A DNA stretch of 26,066 bases from a virus: positions 1 through 26,066 of IMG/VR virus record IMGVR_UViG_3300035698_010977, one strand, 5' to 3'. Of this stretch, positions 1 to 6,132 are shown one piece after another. How positions within the stretch are numbered: the stretch's first letter is position 1; the number at the start of each line of letters is the position of its first letter. The notes beneath the pieces are model-generated. The model was given only the letters and a program-made list of their open reading frames with translations, made no database searches and had not been told where the DNA came from. A program made the position numbers and the translations under genes.

Positions 1-1
1 T

Positions 2-136
2 AAACGCTTTAAACGTACTTTACAACAATTATTTATGCCATCAAGGTATTTCTTGAGAGTGAAGCCGCAAAAACACATAACGCTCGCTAATCTGCATAGT
101 AACGACAGGTTAGCTGAATACGTTATCGCCAATTAA
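2..136 (+). CDS. Possible 3' end of a plus-strand gene (partial, cut by window edge)
   Basis: An open frame enters from the left edge and runs 44 codons to TAA at 134-136. The predicted C-terminus (motifs KRFKRTLQQLF, VKPQKHITLANLH, DRLAEYVIAN) is basic with an ordinary protein-like composition. The opposite-strand frames here read poorly (cysteine- and leucine-rich). An internal ATG lies at 35 but has no convincing ribosome binding site, so a gene beginning outside the window is more likely. It would be the only plus-strand gene and would converge on the minus-strand ORF ending at 151. No family is recognised. The open stretch is short, so chance is a real alternative. Confidence 0.25.
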   Translation, partial: KRFKRTLQQLFMPSRYFLRVKPQKHITLANLHSNDRLAEYVIAN

Positions 137-150
137 AGACCGAGCATTTT

Positions 151-261
151 CTATATTCCCGCTTGCAATTCGTCTGGTTTTGATATTGAAATAGCAACAA
201 TATCTGGACGCTCTTTTTTTATTTGTTTAAGCTTTCCATAGTATGATGTATAAATGTTCAT
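151..261 (-). CDS. Short DUF488-like N-terminal fragment (36 aa)
   Basis: ATG at 261 is preceded by AAGGACATAAGACACA, a spaced Shine-Dalgarno. The product starts MNIYTSYYGKLKQI and continues PDIVAISISKPDEL before a TAG at 151-153. The IYTSYY-gKLK start followed by an 'I-V-x-I-S-I' strand is typical of the N-terminus of DUF488 proteins, which are usually well over 100 residues. Here only the first strand-helix-strand remains, so this looks like a truncated or interrupted copy. A -1 shift at the GGG near 159 would add about 16 residues ending near 106. The gene lies just downstream of a terminator and a candidate promoter, so it is probably transcribed separately from the lysis genes. The family call is from motif memory only. 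Confidence 0.35.
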   Translation of the reverse strand: MNIYTSYYGKLKQIKKERPDIVAISISKPDELQAGI

Positions 262-293
262 TGTGTCTTATGTCCTTATTTCTTAATTACTTA

Positions 294-322
294 AAGATAG
301 TATTTTTATTTGATTTTAACAA
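294..322 (-). promoter_or_regulatory. Candidate sigma70 promoter for the 151-261 ORF
   Basis: On the minus strand TTGTTA (317-322) and TATCTT (294-299) are separated by 17 bases and lie 33 bases upstream of the ATG at 261. The -35 overlaps the T-run of the terminator closing the upstream operon. It is a plausible promoter by spacing and sequence. It lacks the TTGATA/TATATT form and upstream box of the three early promoters. Confidence 0.3.
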
Positions 323-351
323 AAAAAAAGGAAGAGCTTTCACGCTCAACC
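321..351 (-). terminator. Rho-independent terminator after the glycosyltransferase gene
   Basis: On the minus strand GAGC-GTGAAA-GCTC forms a short stem (334-347). GG/CC can extend it across a 2x2 internal loop (330-351). Nine T follow (321-329). It lies about 20 bases after the stop at 371 and would end the lysis/glycosyltransferase transcript. The stem is short, but the T-run and position fit. Confidence 0.5.
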
Positions 352-370
352 TAGTAGGATATAAGACCGT

Positions 371-1150
371 TTAATTTACAACTTTATCATCAATTATAAA
401 CTGCTTATTGTACTCGTAAGCTTCCTTAAGCGCAGACGGTTGTATAGGGTATTTAATTCTTCCTACGTGCTCTAAGGTACAAAGTGGGTCGCCTTTAACA
501 TCCCCACCTGCTTCACGATGCAATCTACATAAACCGTAATCTTCACTTTCCAGATACCTGAAATTTTCATCTCCAACAACACCGACAGGAAATAGATTGT
601 AAACATTCTTAACCATCTCCTTAGTTCGTTCATTTATCTGAGGATTGTATCTTTCAGCTAATCCCTTTTTGATTATGTTCTGTAAACAATCTCTTCGAAT
701 CAGCATGAAGCCAGTTCCTATTTCCTTGAGGATATAGAGCCCTTTTTCATCCACTTCTGCATTCCCATCCAGTTCATTGTAAACTGGTGCAAAAAGAAGC
801 TTCTTCATCGGATAGATTCCACCAACTAAAGGTTCATTAAGTGATAGAAGCCTATCAATATATTCTGGCTGAAAAACAATATCGCAGTCAATAAAAAGCA
901 TGTGCGTATAATTTTCATCTGCCAGAAAAATAGCCGCTGCATTGTTCCTTGCTCTTGCTATCAATGAATCAGTAATGTAGCCAACCGATAACTTATACCG
1001 TCCTCCAATCGTTGCAACTAATTTTAGTACCCCTGCCATATACTCAGGGTCAATCGCACCATAGAAAGAAATTATCGGCATATAAATATGAATCGGTTTT
1101 TCTCCCTTTATTATTCTTTTTGTCTTATTCTTTTTTCTGCTTCTGCTCAT
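371..1150 (-). CDS. GT-A fold glycosyltransferase (family 2-like)
   Basis: The product has 259 residues with a very basic N-terminus (MSRSRKKNKTKR). It then has a GT-A layout: a first strand (PIISFYG, about 25-31), a helix with RARNNAA (66-72), a DxD-type metal/nucleotide-sugar site in MLFIDCDIVF (84-93, D88 and D90), TGFMLIRRDC (146-155), and an acidic ESEDYGLCR (201-209) followed by H228, as in inverting GT2-like enzymes. It should transfer a sugar from an activated donor. The acceptor is unknown; phage DNA, virion protein or host envelope are all possible. It is the last gene of the lysis operon. ATG at 1150 is supported by AAGGATTAGATT upstream. No signal peptide is visible, so it is probably cytoplasmic. 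Confidence 0.72.
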   Translation of the reverse strand: MSRSRKKNKTKRIIKGEKPIHIYMPIISFYGAIDPEYMAGVLKLVATIGGRYKLSVGYITDSLIARARNNAAAIFLADENYTHMLFIDCDIVFQPEYIDRLLSLNEPLVGGIYPMKKLLFAPVYNELDGNAEVDEKGLYILKEIGTGFMLIRRDCLQNIIKKGLAERYNPQINERTKEMVKNVYNLFPVGVVGDENFRYLESEDYGLCRLHREAGGDVKGDPLCTLEHVGRIKYPIQPSALKEAYEYNKQFIIDDKVVN

Positions 1151-1170
1151 AATCTAATCCTTGTTAATTG

Positions 1171-1518
1171 TTAATATCCTATCGGTAAACTAATACCAGT
1201 TAGAGTTTTTAAAATATCTGCCATATACGGAAGCATTCCTTTCAAGGCTTCCCATGTTACCCAACCTTTCATAAGAGCAACAACTGACATGATTCCCATT
1301 CCTGTTGCTACAATTGTTCTGAGTGGGTCTAATCCTTTTGCAGAAATTTTAACAAGATCACTGATACCCAAATCTGGATTACTCTTTGCTCTTGATTTTA
1401 AAAGCTCGTGGAAATTTGGTATCGGTGCAATGTCTAAAAACCCATGAATGATTTGGCCTGTTTTATTCTGACCTGTTATCGTTCTGAATAGTGCTGTTTT
1501 TCTAAGTGGCTTTCCCAT
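1171..1518 (-). CDS. Small membrane-associated protein next to the holin
   Basis: The product has 115 residues with a basic N-terminus (MGKPLRKTALFRTITG). A moderately hydrophobic segment lies at about 67-85 (RTIVATGMGIMSVVALMKG), with a second weakly hydrophobic stretch near the C-terminus (MADILKTLTGISLPIGY). The start at 1518 has GAGGAAAACG upstream and overlaps the holin gene's end by 17 bases, so translation is probably coupled. Lying between a holin and the end of the lysis operon, it could be a second holin, an antiholin or a spanin-like accessory. No lipobox is visible, and no family is recognised with certainty. Confidence 0.6.
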   Translation of the reverse strand: MGKPLRKTALFRTITGQNKTGQIIHGFLDIAPIPNFHELLKSRAKSNPDLGISDLVKISAKGLDPLRTIVATGMGIMSVVALMKGWVTWEALKGMLPYMADILKTLTGISLPIGY

Positions 1519-1969
1519 CGTTTTCCTCGTTTTCTATTGTTTCTATGTTGATTCCAATGGTTTTGTATATTAACACCTTGAAATGTTTTATAATTTTTGC
1601 TGACTCCTTTTTACCAAATGAGTTCCTAATCGTAGATAGAAATTCAGTAGCTATAATATATCCAAATCCTACTCTTAAGAATGATGAAACATCAAATAGA
1701 TTTGAGATAACTACGCAACCGATTAAGAAGACTATGTGTATAATAAATTTTATAAACTGTGAATTAATTTTATCAACTGTTAGCGGTTCCCCTTTCTTCT
1801 TTGCTGCGAATACACCACTTATAAAATCTAGCATCCAAAAAATAGGAATCGCAAGGATGAACTGAGGTTCCACGTGAAATAAACTTATTACTGCTGTTAT
1901 TATGACCTTAAAAACTGGATTCTCAAAAAGGGATTGAATTAATGCTTTAACGTGTTGCTCTGTAATCAT
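1502..1969 (-). CDS. Holin, toxin-secretion/phage-lysis type (phage_holin_4-like)
   Basis: The product has 155 residues with several hydrophobic segments: about 17-31 (NPVFKVIITAVISLF), 37-56 (FILAIPIFWMLDFISGVFAA) and 73-95 (FIKFIIHIVFLIGCVVISNLF), plus a weaker one near 100-110. The 'W-x-L-D-F-x-S-G-x-x-A-A-K-K-K-G' motif after the second segment, with 'S-x-x-x-x-x-x-K' before the third, is typical of the phage_holin_4_1 family. Holins assemble in the inner membrane and time the release of endolysin. The gene follows the M15 peptidase gene by three bases and overlaps the next gene, giving an endolysin-holin cassette. The C-terminal tail is charged (ENEENDGK), as is usual for holins. Confidence 0.75.
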   Translation of the reverse strand: MITEQHVKALIQSLFENPVFKVIITAVISLFHVEPQFILAIPIFWMLDFISGVFAAKKKGEPLTVDKINSQFIKFIIHIVFLIGCVVISNLFDVSSFLRVGFGYIIATEFLSTIRNSFGKKESAKIIKHFKVLIYKTIGINIETIENEENDGKAT

Positions 1970-1972
1970 TTT

Positions 1973-2443
1973 TTAAGGCTTTACTATTTGGAGTTCATCA
2001 ATATTAAAACCATAATTCCTAGAATCCAAATGAATCCAATTCTTAGTAAACTTACAATCTTCTATGGTAGTTACACCAAATTCAATCAACTTTTCCTGTC
2101 TGCTCATTATCCAAGCATAAAGCTTTTCAGCAGGTGTTCCAATTTCATCCCCATCTATTGCCCTTCCAAAATAATGCTGTGATGTTTGGGAGCCTGTTTC
2201 ACTCTTCCCGTTCCATCTTAATCCTCTATCAACAAATACTGGATAGTAAGAAGGTTTATTCTTTAGCCCGTATGTGTTCATAAAAATGGTTCTGCCTCGT
2301 TCGCTTCTAATCCATTGCCAAGCTTTTACTACTCTCAAATCTAAGAACTCAATACACCTTTTTTCTCCATATATTTTAAGCGGATAAGGATGCACTAGCT
2401 CATGTATCTGGAAGTCAACAATACCGTGTTCAATTAAACTCAT
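1973..2443 (-). CDS. Endolysin, peptidase M15-like
   Basis: The product has 156 residues from ATG at 2443. It carries the metallopeptidase M15 signature: SQHYFGRAIDGD (88-99, ligands H90 and D97) and NWIHLD (135-140, ligand H138). This is the D-Ala-D-Ala carboxypeptidase / L-Ala-D-Glu endopeptidase fold used by many phage endolysins to cut peptidoglycan stem peptides. No signal peptide is seen, so export would depend on the holin gene immediately downstream. The frame is open upstream of this ATG for another 57 codons (to 2614) with no stop. The local Shine-Dalgarno is weak (GAAAAGAAA), so the real product may be longer. See the separate entry for 2444-2614. Confidence 0.78.
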   Translation of the reverse strand: MSLIEHGIVDFQIHELVHPYPLKIYGEKRCIEFLDLRVVKAWQWIRSERGRTIFMNTYGLKNKPSYYPVFVDRGLRWNGKSETGSQTSQHYFGRAIDGDEIGTPAEKLYAWIMSRQEKLIEFGVTTIEDCKFTKNWIHLDSRNYGFNIDELQIVKP

Positions 2444-2614
2444 TTTCTTTTCGTTATAAGTGATGAAATCCTTGCTCGGATTATCAAAAGTTTCTAGGAT
2501 GAAAATCCAAGCGTCTTCGTAAGTATCAAAGTTCTTTCGTGTTTTCCTGAATCTGTCTTTACAATTTAGATATTCTACATAAAAAGTGGCTCTATATTTT
2601 CCATCAATCTTCCT
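2444..2614 (-). other. Coding-like open frame continuous with the endolysin, lacking a start
   Basis: Between the TAA at 2615-2617 and the endolysin ATG there are 57 sense codons in the endolysin frame. The peptide is protein-like (GKYRATFYVEYLNCKDRF, then FDTYEDAWIFILETF) but has no ATG, GTG or TTG at its head. An ATG at 2604, overlapping the preceding gene's stop (TGATGG) and preceded by AAAGGA, is in another frame and stops after 9 codons. One extra A in GGAAAATA would give ATG GAA AAA TAT AGA..., joining that start to this frame and yielding about 210 residues with the endolysin. This suggests a -1 recoding event, a real mutation or an assembly deletion. AUU initiation at 2608 is a weaker option. 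Confidence 0.5.
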
Positions 2615-2870
2615 TTAAAGTTTCTTCTGTTAATTGGAATATCTGCCTGTTTAATTCCCTATCAAACATATCAACTCCACTTTCTTTCAACCGCTTCTGA
2701 ATTACATCAATGAACTTATAATCTGAATAGAACGTAATCGTATTTTCATACGGATTTACATCTCCTATCATTTCACCATTCTGGTCTATTATCAAAATGA
2801 CAGAACCAGATATTTGAATTGTGCATTTCTCTAAACTTGTAGCCAGAAATTTAACCGATTCCCATTTCAT
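2604..2870 (-). CDS. Small protein of unknown function (88 aa)
   Basis: The product has 88 residues. The first half is predicted beta-rich (CTIQISGSVILIIDQNGEMIG, then NTITFYSDYKF) and the second half is a charged helix (DVIQKRLKESGVDMF... RQIFQLTEETLKED). The ATG at 2870 overlaps the helicase stop in an ATGA arrangement, so translation is coupled to the helicase. Its TGA overlaps the next potential ATG (TGATG). No family is recognised. Its position after the helicase suggests a replication-module accessory, but nothing in the sequence shows a function. Confidence 0.6.
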   Translation of the reverse strand: MKWESVKFLATSLEKCTIQISGSVILIIDQNGEMIGDVNPYENTITFYSDYKFIDVIQKRLKESGVDMFDRELNRQIFQLTEETLKED

Positions 2871-4147
2871 ATAAGTCCTATCATTTTCAGCCCTTCATCG
2901 CTATCAATAAACTGAAACCATTTATGAAGGTATTCAGGCTTGTATCGTGTCCTTCCTATTTTAATATAGAATGAATTTATACTATCTGTTTTCCCGTATG
3001 GATTAAGAACCTTTGGAGAAAGTAACTCTGGATTAACCAGTTCCTCGTACTGGCTTGGTCTGAATCCAATCATTATAATTGAACAAGCTCTAACAAGTGC
3101 ATTGGAGCCATACGCATCATAAACATCTGGAACATACTTGTACCCTTTGGGAGCTAGGTTCTGACCGTTTGCATCTTTTGGCGCTGTGTTCCTGGATTCT
3201 TTTTTGGCTTGGTTTAGAACCGAGCAGTTGAAATTATGCTTAATCATCATCTGACGAAAACGCTCTGTCGAAATGTTTATCTTTTCATTCTCACCAGAAT
3301 ATCTTTCAGTTGGTTCTACTAATTGCATGTAATCAACAACAACCTTTTCAATTCCATCCATTAAAACGCTCTCGATTATTATTGCCTCAAGTTCATCGAG
3401 ATTCACTACTCCATCAACAATAAAAAAGTTAGTTCGGTACTCTTCCCATTCATGCTGTAATACCATCTTTACATTTCCTGTAATCTCTTTTTTATTGGAT
3501 TCAAGAGCTAGATATAAAACCTTATGCCCCATCCTAATATTCTGAGCAACTTCCCAACATTCCGACCTAGTTTTTCCATGCTTCTCACGACAGATCAACC
3601 CTTTCATTTGACCTTTACAGTTTCCACCGTATTTATAAATACCGTTATCTAGTAAATCATAACCTGTGAGTATGGGCGATTCATTAAGCTCTGGCATTTC
3701 ATCAACCTCTTTGCCAGAATAATATTTCTTTTCTGCTCCGCTTATCCAGGTGTTCGCAAATTTATAAGCCAAGCCTGCAAGAGATTCGATTTTCACATTC
3801 TCGGTTCTTCTCTCTTCATCCAAAGCAATAATATCATTGCCGATTATTGTTAGCGTTGCTCTGTACTTAAGTTCAGCAAATACATTTTTCCAATCGTCTG
3901 AAAAATCATCTGAATAAAAATATATGAGTGAGGTTTCTATACTGAGATACATTCCTTTCAGTTGTGAATCTAGTACGTGGTAATCAATTGTATTATTAAT
4001 CTTGAATAGCCCTCGAATTATTATAAATGCTTTCGAGTAATCACCTGTAAAATACTCAGGCTTCATATTTATAACACCGAATCGAGCAGCCGATTCATCT
4101 AAGCACATTGAAGAAAGTGCGTAGTATTCTAAGTTCATGTTCGTCAT
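2867..4147 (-). CDS. DnaB-like replicative helicase with an unusual P-loop
   Basis: The product has 426 residues with a short helical N-terminal domain (about 1-110) and a RecA-like domain (about 155-426). Visible motifs are a P-loop position GLICREKHGKT (183-193), LALESNKKEI (213-222) matching the DnaB 'SLEM' strand, the Walker B VVVDYMQL (269-276, D272) typical of DnaB 'IDYLQL', and SVLNQAKKES (309-318) matching 'SQLNR'. The P-loop keeps H-G-K-T but lacks the first glycines of GxxGxGKT. It should unwind DNA at the phage fork. ATG at 4147 follows AGGAGCAAGGATTAA. The initiator and a small gene in the loader position lie directly upstream. Confidence 0.75.
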   Translation of the reverse strand: MTNMNLEYYALSSMCLDESAARFGVINMKPEYFTGDYSKAFIIIRGLFKINNTIDYHVLDSQLKGMYLSIETSLIYFYSDDFSDDWKNVFAELKYRATLTIIGNDIIALDEERRTENVKIESLAGLAYKFANTWISGAEKKYYSGKEVDEMPELNESPILTGYDLLDNGIYKYGGNCKGQMKGLICREKHGKTRSECWEVAQNIRMGHKVLYLALESNKKEITGNVKMVLQHEWEEYRTNFFIVDGVVNLDELEAIIIESVLMDGIEKVVVDYMQLVEPTERYSGENEKINISTERFRQMMIKHNFNCSVLNQAKKESRNTAPKDANGQNLAPKGYKYVPDVYDAYGSNALVRACSIIMIGFRPSQYEELVNPELLSPKVLNPYGKTDSINSFYIKIGRTRYKPEYLHKWFQFIDSDEGLKMIGLI

Positions 4148-4486
4148 TTAATCCTTGCTCCTGTCGTAAAAGTTTCTTGCATAATCTGCATCAAATTTAT
4201 CCTTTAAATATTTCCTAACATTTGCCCAGTTTAGAAATGCCTCTGATTCAAAGGCTTCCATTAAAGCGTTTTCTAAATCTTGAACCGTATACTTATTTTT
4301 AACGATGCTTTTATAAATAAGCATAGTAGTGATAGGGTTTACCTCACCACCGCACTGAGCGTACAATTTGAGGAACATTTCAAAGAGATTCTTATTCTCA
4401 CCTACAATCTCATTCCTGTTTGAACAAGGAATCAAGAACTGTTTTAACATTCCTGTTGGTTTCTCTAAATCGGTTCCTTTTGCCAT
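4148..4486 (-). CDS. Small replication-module protein, helicase-loader position (112 aa)
   Basis: The product has 112 residues from ATG at 4486, chosen because AAAAAGGAAAAGA precedes it. A longer frame upstream to 4582 lies inside the initiator gene and has no comparable site. The gene overlaps the initiator's 3' end by 77 bases and ends one base before the helicase ATG (TAAATG). It looks all-helical (KNLFEMFLKLYAQCGG, TVQDLENALMEAFESE, NWANVRKYLKDKF). The initiator / small gene / helicase order recalls lambda O-P organisation, where P loads the helicase. That role is inference from position, as no loader motif is recognisable. Confidence 0.6.
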   Translation of the reverse strand: MAKGTDLEKPTGMLKQFLIPCSNRNEIVGENKNLFEMFLKLYAQCGGEVNPITTMLIYKSIVKNKYTVQDLENALMEAFESEAFLNWANVRKYLKDKFDADYARNFYDRSKD

Positions 4487-5273
4487 TCTTTTCCTTTTTA
4501 ATCTGGTTCTTAATTTTATCGAATTTTTCCCGAAGCTTATTACCCGACTCGATGTTTCCTTGCCAGAAATAAGAATGTTCACCCCAATTCAAGTAAATGT
4601 ATTCAATGATGTATTTCAACGAATCTTCATCCCGTTTCTCTTTTCTCATAGCAAGATCTATTTCTTTTGCCCAAGATAGAAGAGCAGGTTCCGCATAGTG
4701 ATACCTGTGTGTATCATCCCATTCCTTTATTCTCATAAGTAAATGTTCTGCTACTGAAACAGCACTTTTCCAAGTTTCAGGATTTGAACTTCTAGGCATA
4801 GGGAATTTTTCAGAGTGCTCGTTCTTTTGAATAGTTTCTTTTGTAAGAGTTTCTTTTGTGTGTTCAGAATTTGGACTAGTGATAGGTTCAGAATTTGGAC
4901 TAGTGAGGTATAAATTTTGGACTAGTGGTTTTTCAGGTAGTACAAAATTTATACTACCATCGGCACTCCTAATAATATCAAAATCTGAACTATCCTCGAA
5001 TACTATTAGCTCATATTCGTTTCCTCTTTTGGTCTTGTAAGTTTTAACTAGAGTGTTGAATATCTTACTCTTAATAGCTGTGCTTACACTTGCTCGGCTC
5101 ATTCCTGTTTTCTCTTCAAGTTGGCTGAGAGAGATTCTATCCCTCTCTTTATGCCATCCGATAGTTTGCCTTATTATGACCAGTAGAACTTTCGCCTCTA
5201 CTTCGCTTAAGATTGGGAGTATCTTAAAAAATACGTTCGGAACCTGTGTATAATTTGGCTCTTTTATTTTCAT
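4410..5273 (-). CDS. Phage replication initiator, lambda O-like, with winged-helix N-terminus
   Basis: The product has 287 residues from ATG at 5273, which overlaps the stop of the preceding 34-codon ORF (TAATG). An in-frame ATG at 5285 has no ribosome binding site. The N-terminus (about 8-80) resembles phage replication protein O: a TQVPNVFFKIL start, a helix (EAKVLLVIIRQTIGWH) and a helix-turn-helix (SLSQLEEKTGMSRASVSTAI). A low-complexity linker (TSPNSE repeated, TKETLTKETIQKN) leads to a C-terminal helical domain with a basic tail. The linker is encoded by direct DNA repeats (4862-4927), as in lambda, where the origin lies inside gene O. The product probably binds those repeats and recruits the helicase. 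Confidence 0.72.
   Translation of the reverse strand: MKIKEPNYTQVPNVFFKILPILSEVEAKVLLVIIRQTIGWHKERDRISLSQLEEKTGMSRASVSTAIKSKIFNTLVKTYKTKRGNEYELIVFEDSSDFDIIRSADGSINFVLPEKPLVQNLYLTSPNSEPITSPNSEHTKETLTKETIQKNEHSEKFPMPRSSNPETWKSAVSVAEHLLMRIKEWDDTHRYHYAEPALLSWAKEIDLAMRKEKRDEDSLKYIIEYIYLNWGEHSYFWQGNIESGNKLREKFDKIKNQIKKEKNGKRNRFRETNRNVKTVLDSLFKQE
4862..4927 (-). repeat. Three iterons inside the initiator gene: candidate replication origin
   Basis: Two exact 20-base copies of GTTCAGAATTTGGACTAGTG (plus-strand reading) occupy 4862-4881 and 4886-4905. A third, diverged copy GTATAAATTTTGGACTAGTG lies at 4908-4927, giving start-to-start spacings of 24 and 22 bases. They encode the inter-domain linker of the initiator. 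An inverted repeat (4936-4958) flanks one side. The other side (about 4820-4861) is strongly strand-asymmetric and AT-rich with repeated ACAAAAGAAACT on the minus strand. This is the layout of the lambda origin, inferred here by analogy. Confidence 0.6.
4936..4958. repeat. Inverted repeat beside the iterons
   Basis: GGTAGTA (4936-4942) and TACTACC (4952-4958) are perfect inverted arms around a 9-base AT-rich centre (CAAAATTTA). The arm plus centre read in reverse (GTATAAATTTTG) matches the start of the third iteron at 4908, so this may be an additional initiator-binding site in the opposite orientation. It lies inside the initiator coding sequence. Confidence 0.5.
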
Positions 5274-5377
5274 TACTTGCAACATCTAGGTAAAAAATCG
5301 GAATCCTTTGAAATGGTAGATGGTTCTGTTTTTTCTTTGATGCTTTTAACAAGCGTCATAAATTCGTTTCGTTTCAT
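5273..5377 (-). CDS. Small ORF (34 aa) translationally coupled to the initiator
   Basis: ATG at 5377 is preceded by AAAAGGATATAATAAA, a clear Shine-Dalgarno in the style of neighbouring genes. The frame ends at TAA 5273-5275, overlapping the initiator's ATG in a TAATG arrangement. The product begins MKRNEFMTLVKSIKEKTEPS and ends FLPRCCK. It is basic with a C-terminal Cys-Cys-Lys. No family is recognised. It may be a small protein in its own right, or mainly a leader whose translation sets the initiator level, since the initiator start has no ribosome binding site of its own. Confidence 0.5.
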   Translation of the reverse strand: MKRNEFMTLVKSIKEKTEPSTISKDSDFLPRCCK

Positions 5378-5403
5378 TTTATTATATCCTTTTAGTTATC
5401 TGA

Positions 5404-5619
5404 TTAGAATTTCAATGTTAAGCCCGTATTGTACTCAAGAACGCTTATCAATGCCTCTGTGTATATGTTATATACTTCTGACTGAACGAATGGTTTAGAA
5501 TCCTTTTTACCAATGAATTTCAAATCATATAGATTTTCATTATTAATAAAAATCTGGATAGATTCAACACCTTTTTCATTTTCTCCGATTGCCATAATAA
5601 AACAATCTTCATCACTACC
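5404..5619 (-). CDS. Second half of a frame-split small protein (-1 frame)
   Basis: The frame is open from just after a TGA near 5629 down to the stop at 5404. It reads GSDEDCFIMAIGENEKG then NLYDLKFIGKKDSKPF and VYNIYTEALISVLEYN. The only in-frame ATG (5595) has no ribosome binding site and falls inside an apparent beta strand (DCFIMAIG). The preceding gene (5520-5735) enters this frame by a -1 shift at GGGG (5617-5620), giving a product of about 110 residues with one coherent fold. It may be a disrupted gene, a recoded gene or an assembly deletion. No family is firmly recognised; the first half faintly recalls RadC/JAB-type N-termini (AELF, then a hydrophobic strand). Confidence 0.45.
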   Translation of the reverse strand, partial: GSDEDCFIMAIGENEKGVESIQIFINNENLYDLKFIGKKDSKPFVQSEVYNIYTEALISVLEYNTGLTLKF

Positions 5620-5735
5620 CCAAATAATTCAGCCGCTTTAATTGGTTCATCAATGCAACCAGAATATTTAACCGTCTTTTCCTTTACGATTCTAATTGTT
5701 ACAACTGGGCAAGTTTCTTGTTTCTCGTTCTTCAT
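5520..5735 (-). CDS. First half of a frame-split small protein (71 aa as read)
   Basis: ATG at 5735 follows AAGGTTATAAG, and a promoter of the TTGATA/TATATT family lies just upstream. The product starts MKNEKQETCPVVTIRIVKEK and includes EPIKAAELFG. After about residue 39 the sequence becomes methionine- and leucine-rich and looks out of frame (VVMKIVLLWQSEKMKKVLNL). The -1 frame over the same DNA looks natural. It is therefore probably the 5' part of a gene completed in the 5404-5619 frame. It is the first gene after the third early promoter and heads the replication operon. Function unknown. Confidence 0.5.
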   Translation of the reverse strand: MKNEKQETCPVVTIRIVKEKTVKYSGCIDEPIKAAELFGVVMKIVLLWQSEKMKKVLNLSRFLLIMKIYMI

Positions 5736-5772
5736 CTTATAACCTTATATCTTATTGTTTCCTAACTACTTG

Positions 5773-5800
5773 AATATATAAATATATTTAATAATATCAA
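5773..5800 (-). promoter_or_regulatory. Early promoter P3 (TTGATA-16-TATATT)
   Basis: On the minus strand TTGATA (5795-5800) and TATATT (5773-5778) are separated by 16 bases, exactly as in the two other early promoters. The sequence before the -35 is TGTATTATTTTT, a diverged form of the box found at the others. It lies about 38 bases upstream of the ATG at 5735 in a gene-free AT-rich gap and should drive the replication operon. Confidence 0.6.
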
Positions 5801-5814
5801 AAAAATAATACATT

Positions 5815-6132
5815 TTATCCTTTTTTTATTTTCTCAATCCTTTCCTTGAATTTTTCAGGTGTCGTGTGCTGTAATTCGTGGCAACCTCTTAAGCCATCAG
5901 AACGGTTAATTGTTGAGCAGGATATTTTGATATTCTCCTTAGAAGCTCTCAGGGTCGGTTGTGCTCCTTTGCTGTGTGGATGGTGTGAAAAGTTACTTGT
6001 TACTGGTTCACCCGTTACAGGTATTCCACAAAAAAAGCAGAAGTGTTCTCGCTCATTCCATATTTCAGTATAGAGCGGTTTCATTGCTACTTTCTTTTTT
6101 TTCTTTCGTTTCTCTGGTTTTGGGAATCTCAT
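5815..6132 (-). CDS. Zinc-binding HNH-like nuclease (105 aa)
   Basis: ATG at 6132 overlaps the previous stop (ATGA), and an in-frame extension to 6165 is unnecessary. The product has 105 residues with a lysine-rich N-terminus (KPEKRKKKKK). A first metal pair sits in FCFFCG (C32, C35), a histidine cluster in SHHPHSKGAQPTLRASKENI (H50, H51, H53), then C72 and GCHELQH (C84, H85, H89). The CxxC ... H ... N ... H/C pattern fits an HNH/treble-clef nuclease of phage recombination or replication modules, and the spacing also recalls NinG-like proteins. It would cut or process DNA in the cytoplasm. The catalytic assignment is by pattern only. Confidence 0.55.
   Translation of the reverse strand: MRFPKPEKRKKKKKVAMKPLYTEIWNEREHFCFFCGIPVTGEPVTSNFSHHPHSKGAQPTLRASKENIKISCSTINRSDGLRGCHELQHTTPEKFKERIEKIKKG

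Noticed and set aside
4486-4582. N-terminal extension of the 112-residue replication-module protein by 32 codons.
   Set aside because: The extra codons lie within the initiator gene, and a good Shine-Dalgarno sits at the inner ATG (4486).
4862-4927. The direct repeats as a possible CRISPR array.
   Set aside because: Only three units with 2-4 bases between them, inside a coding sequence; iterons explain them better.
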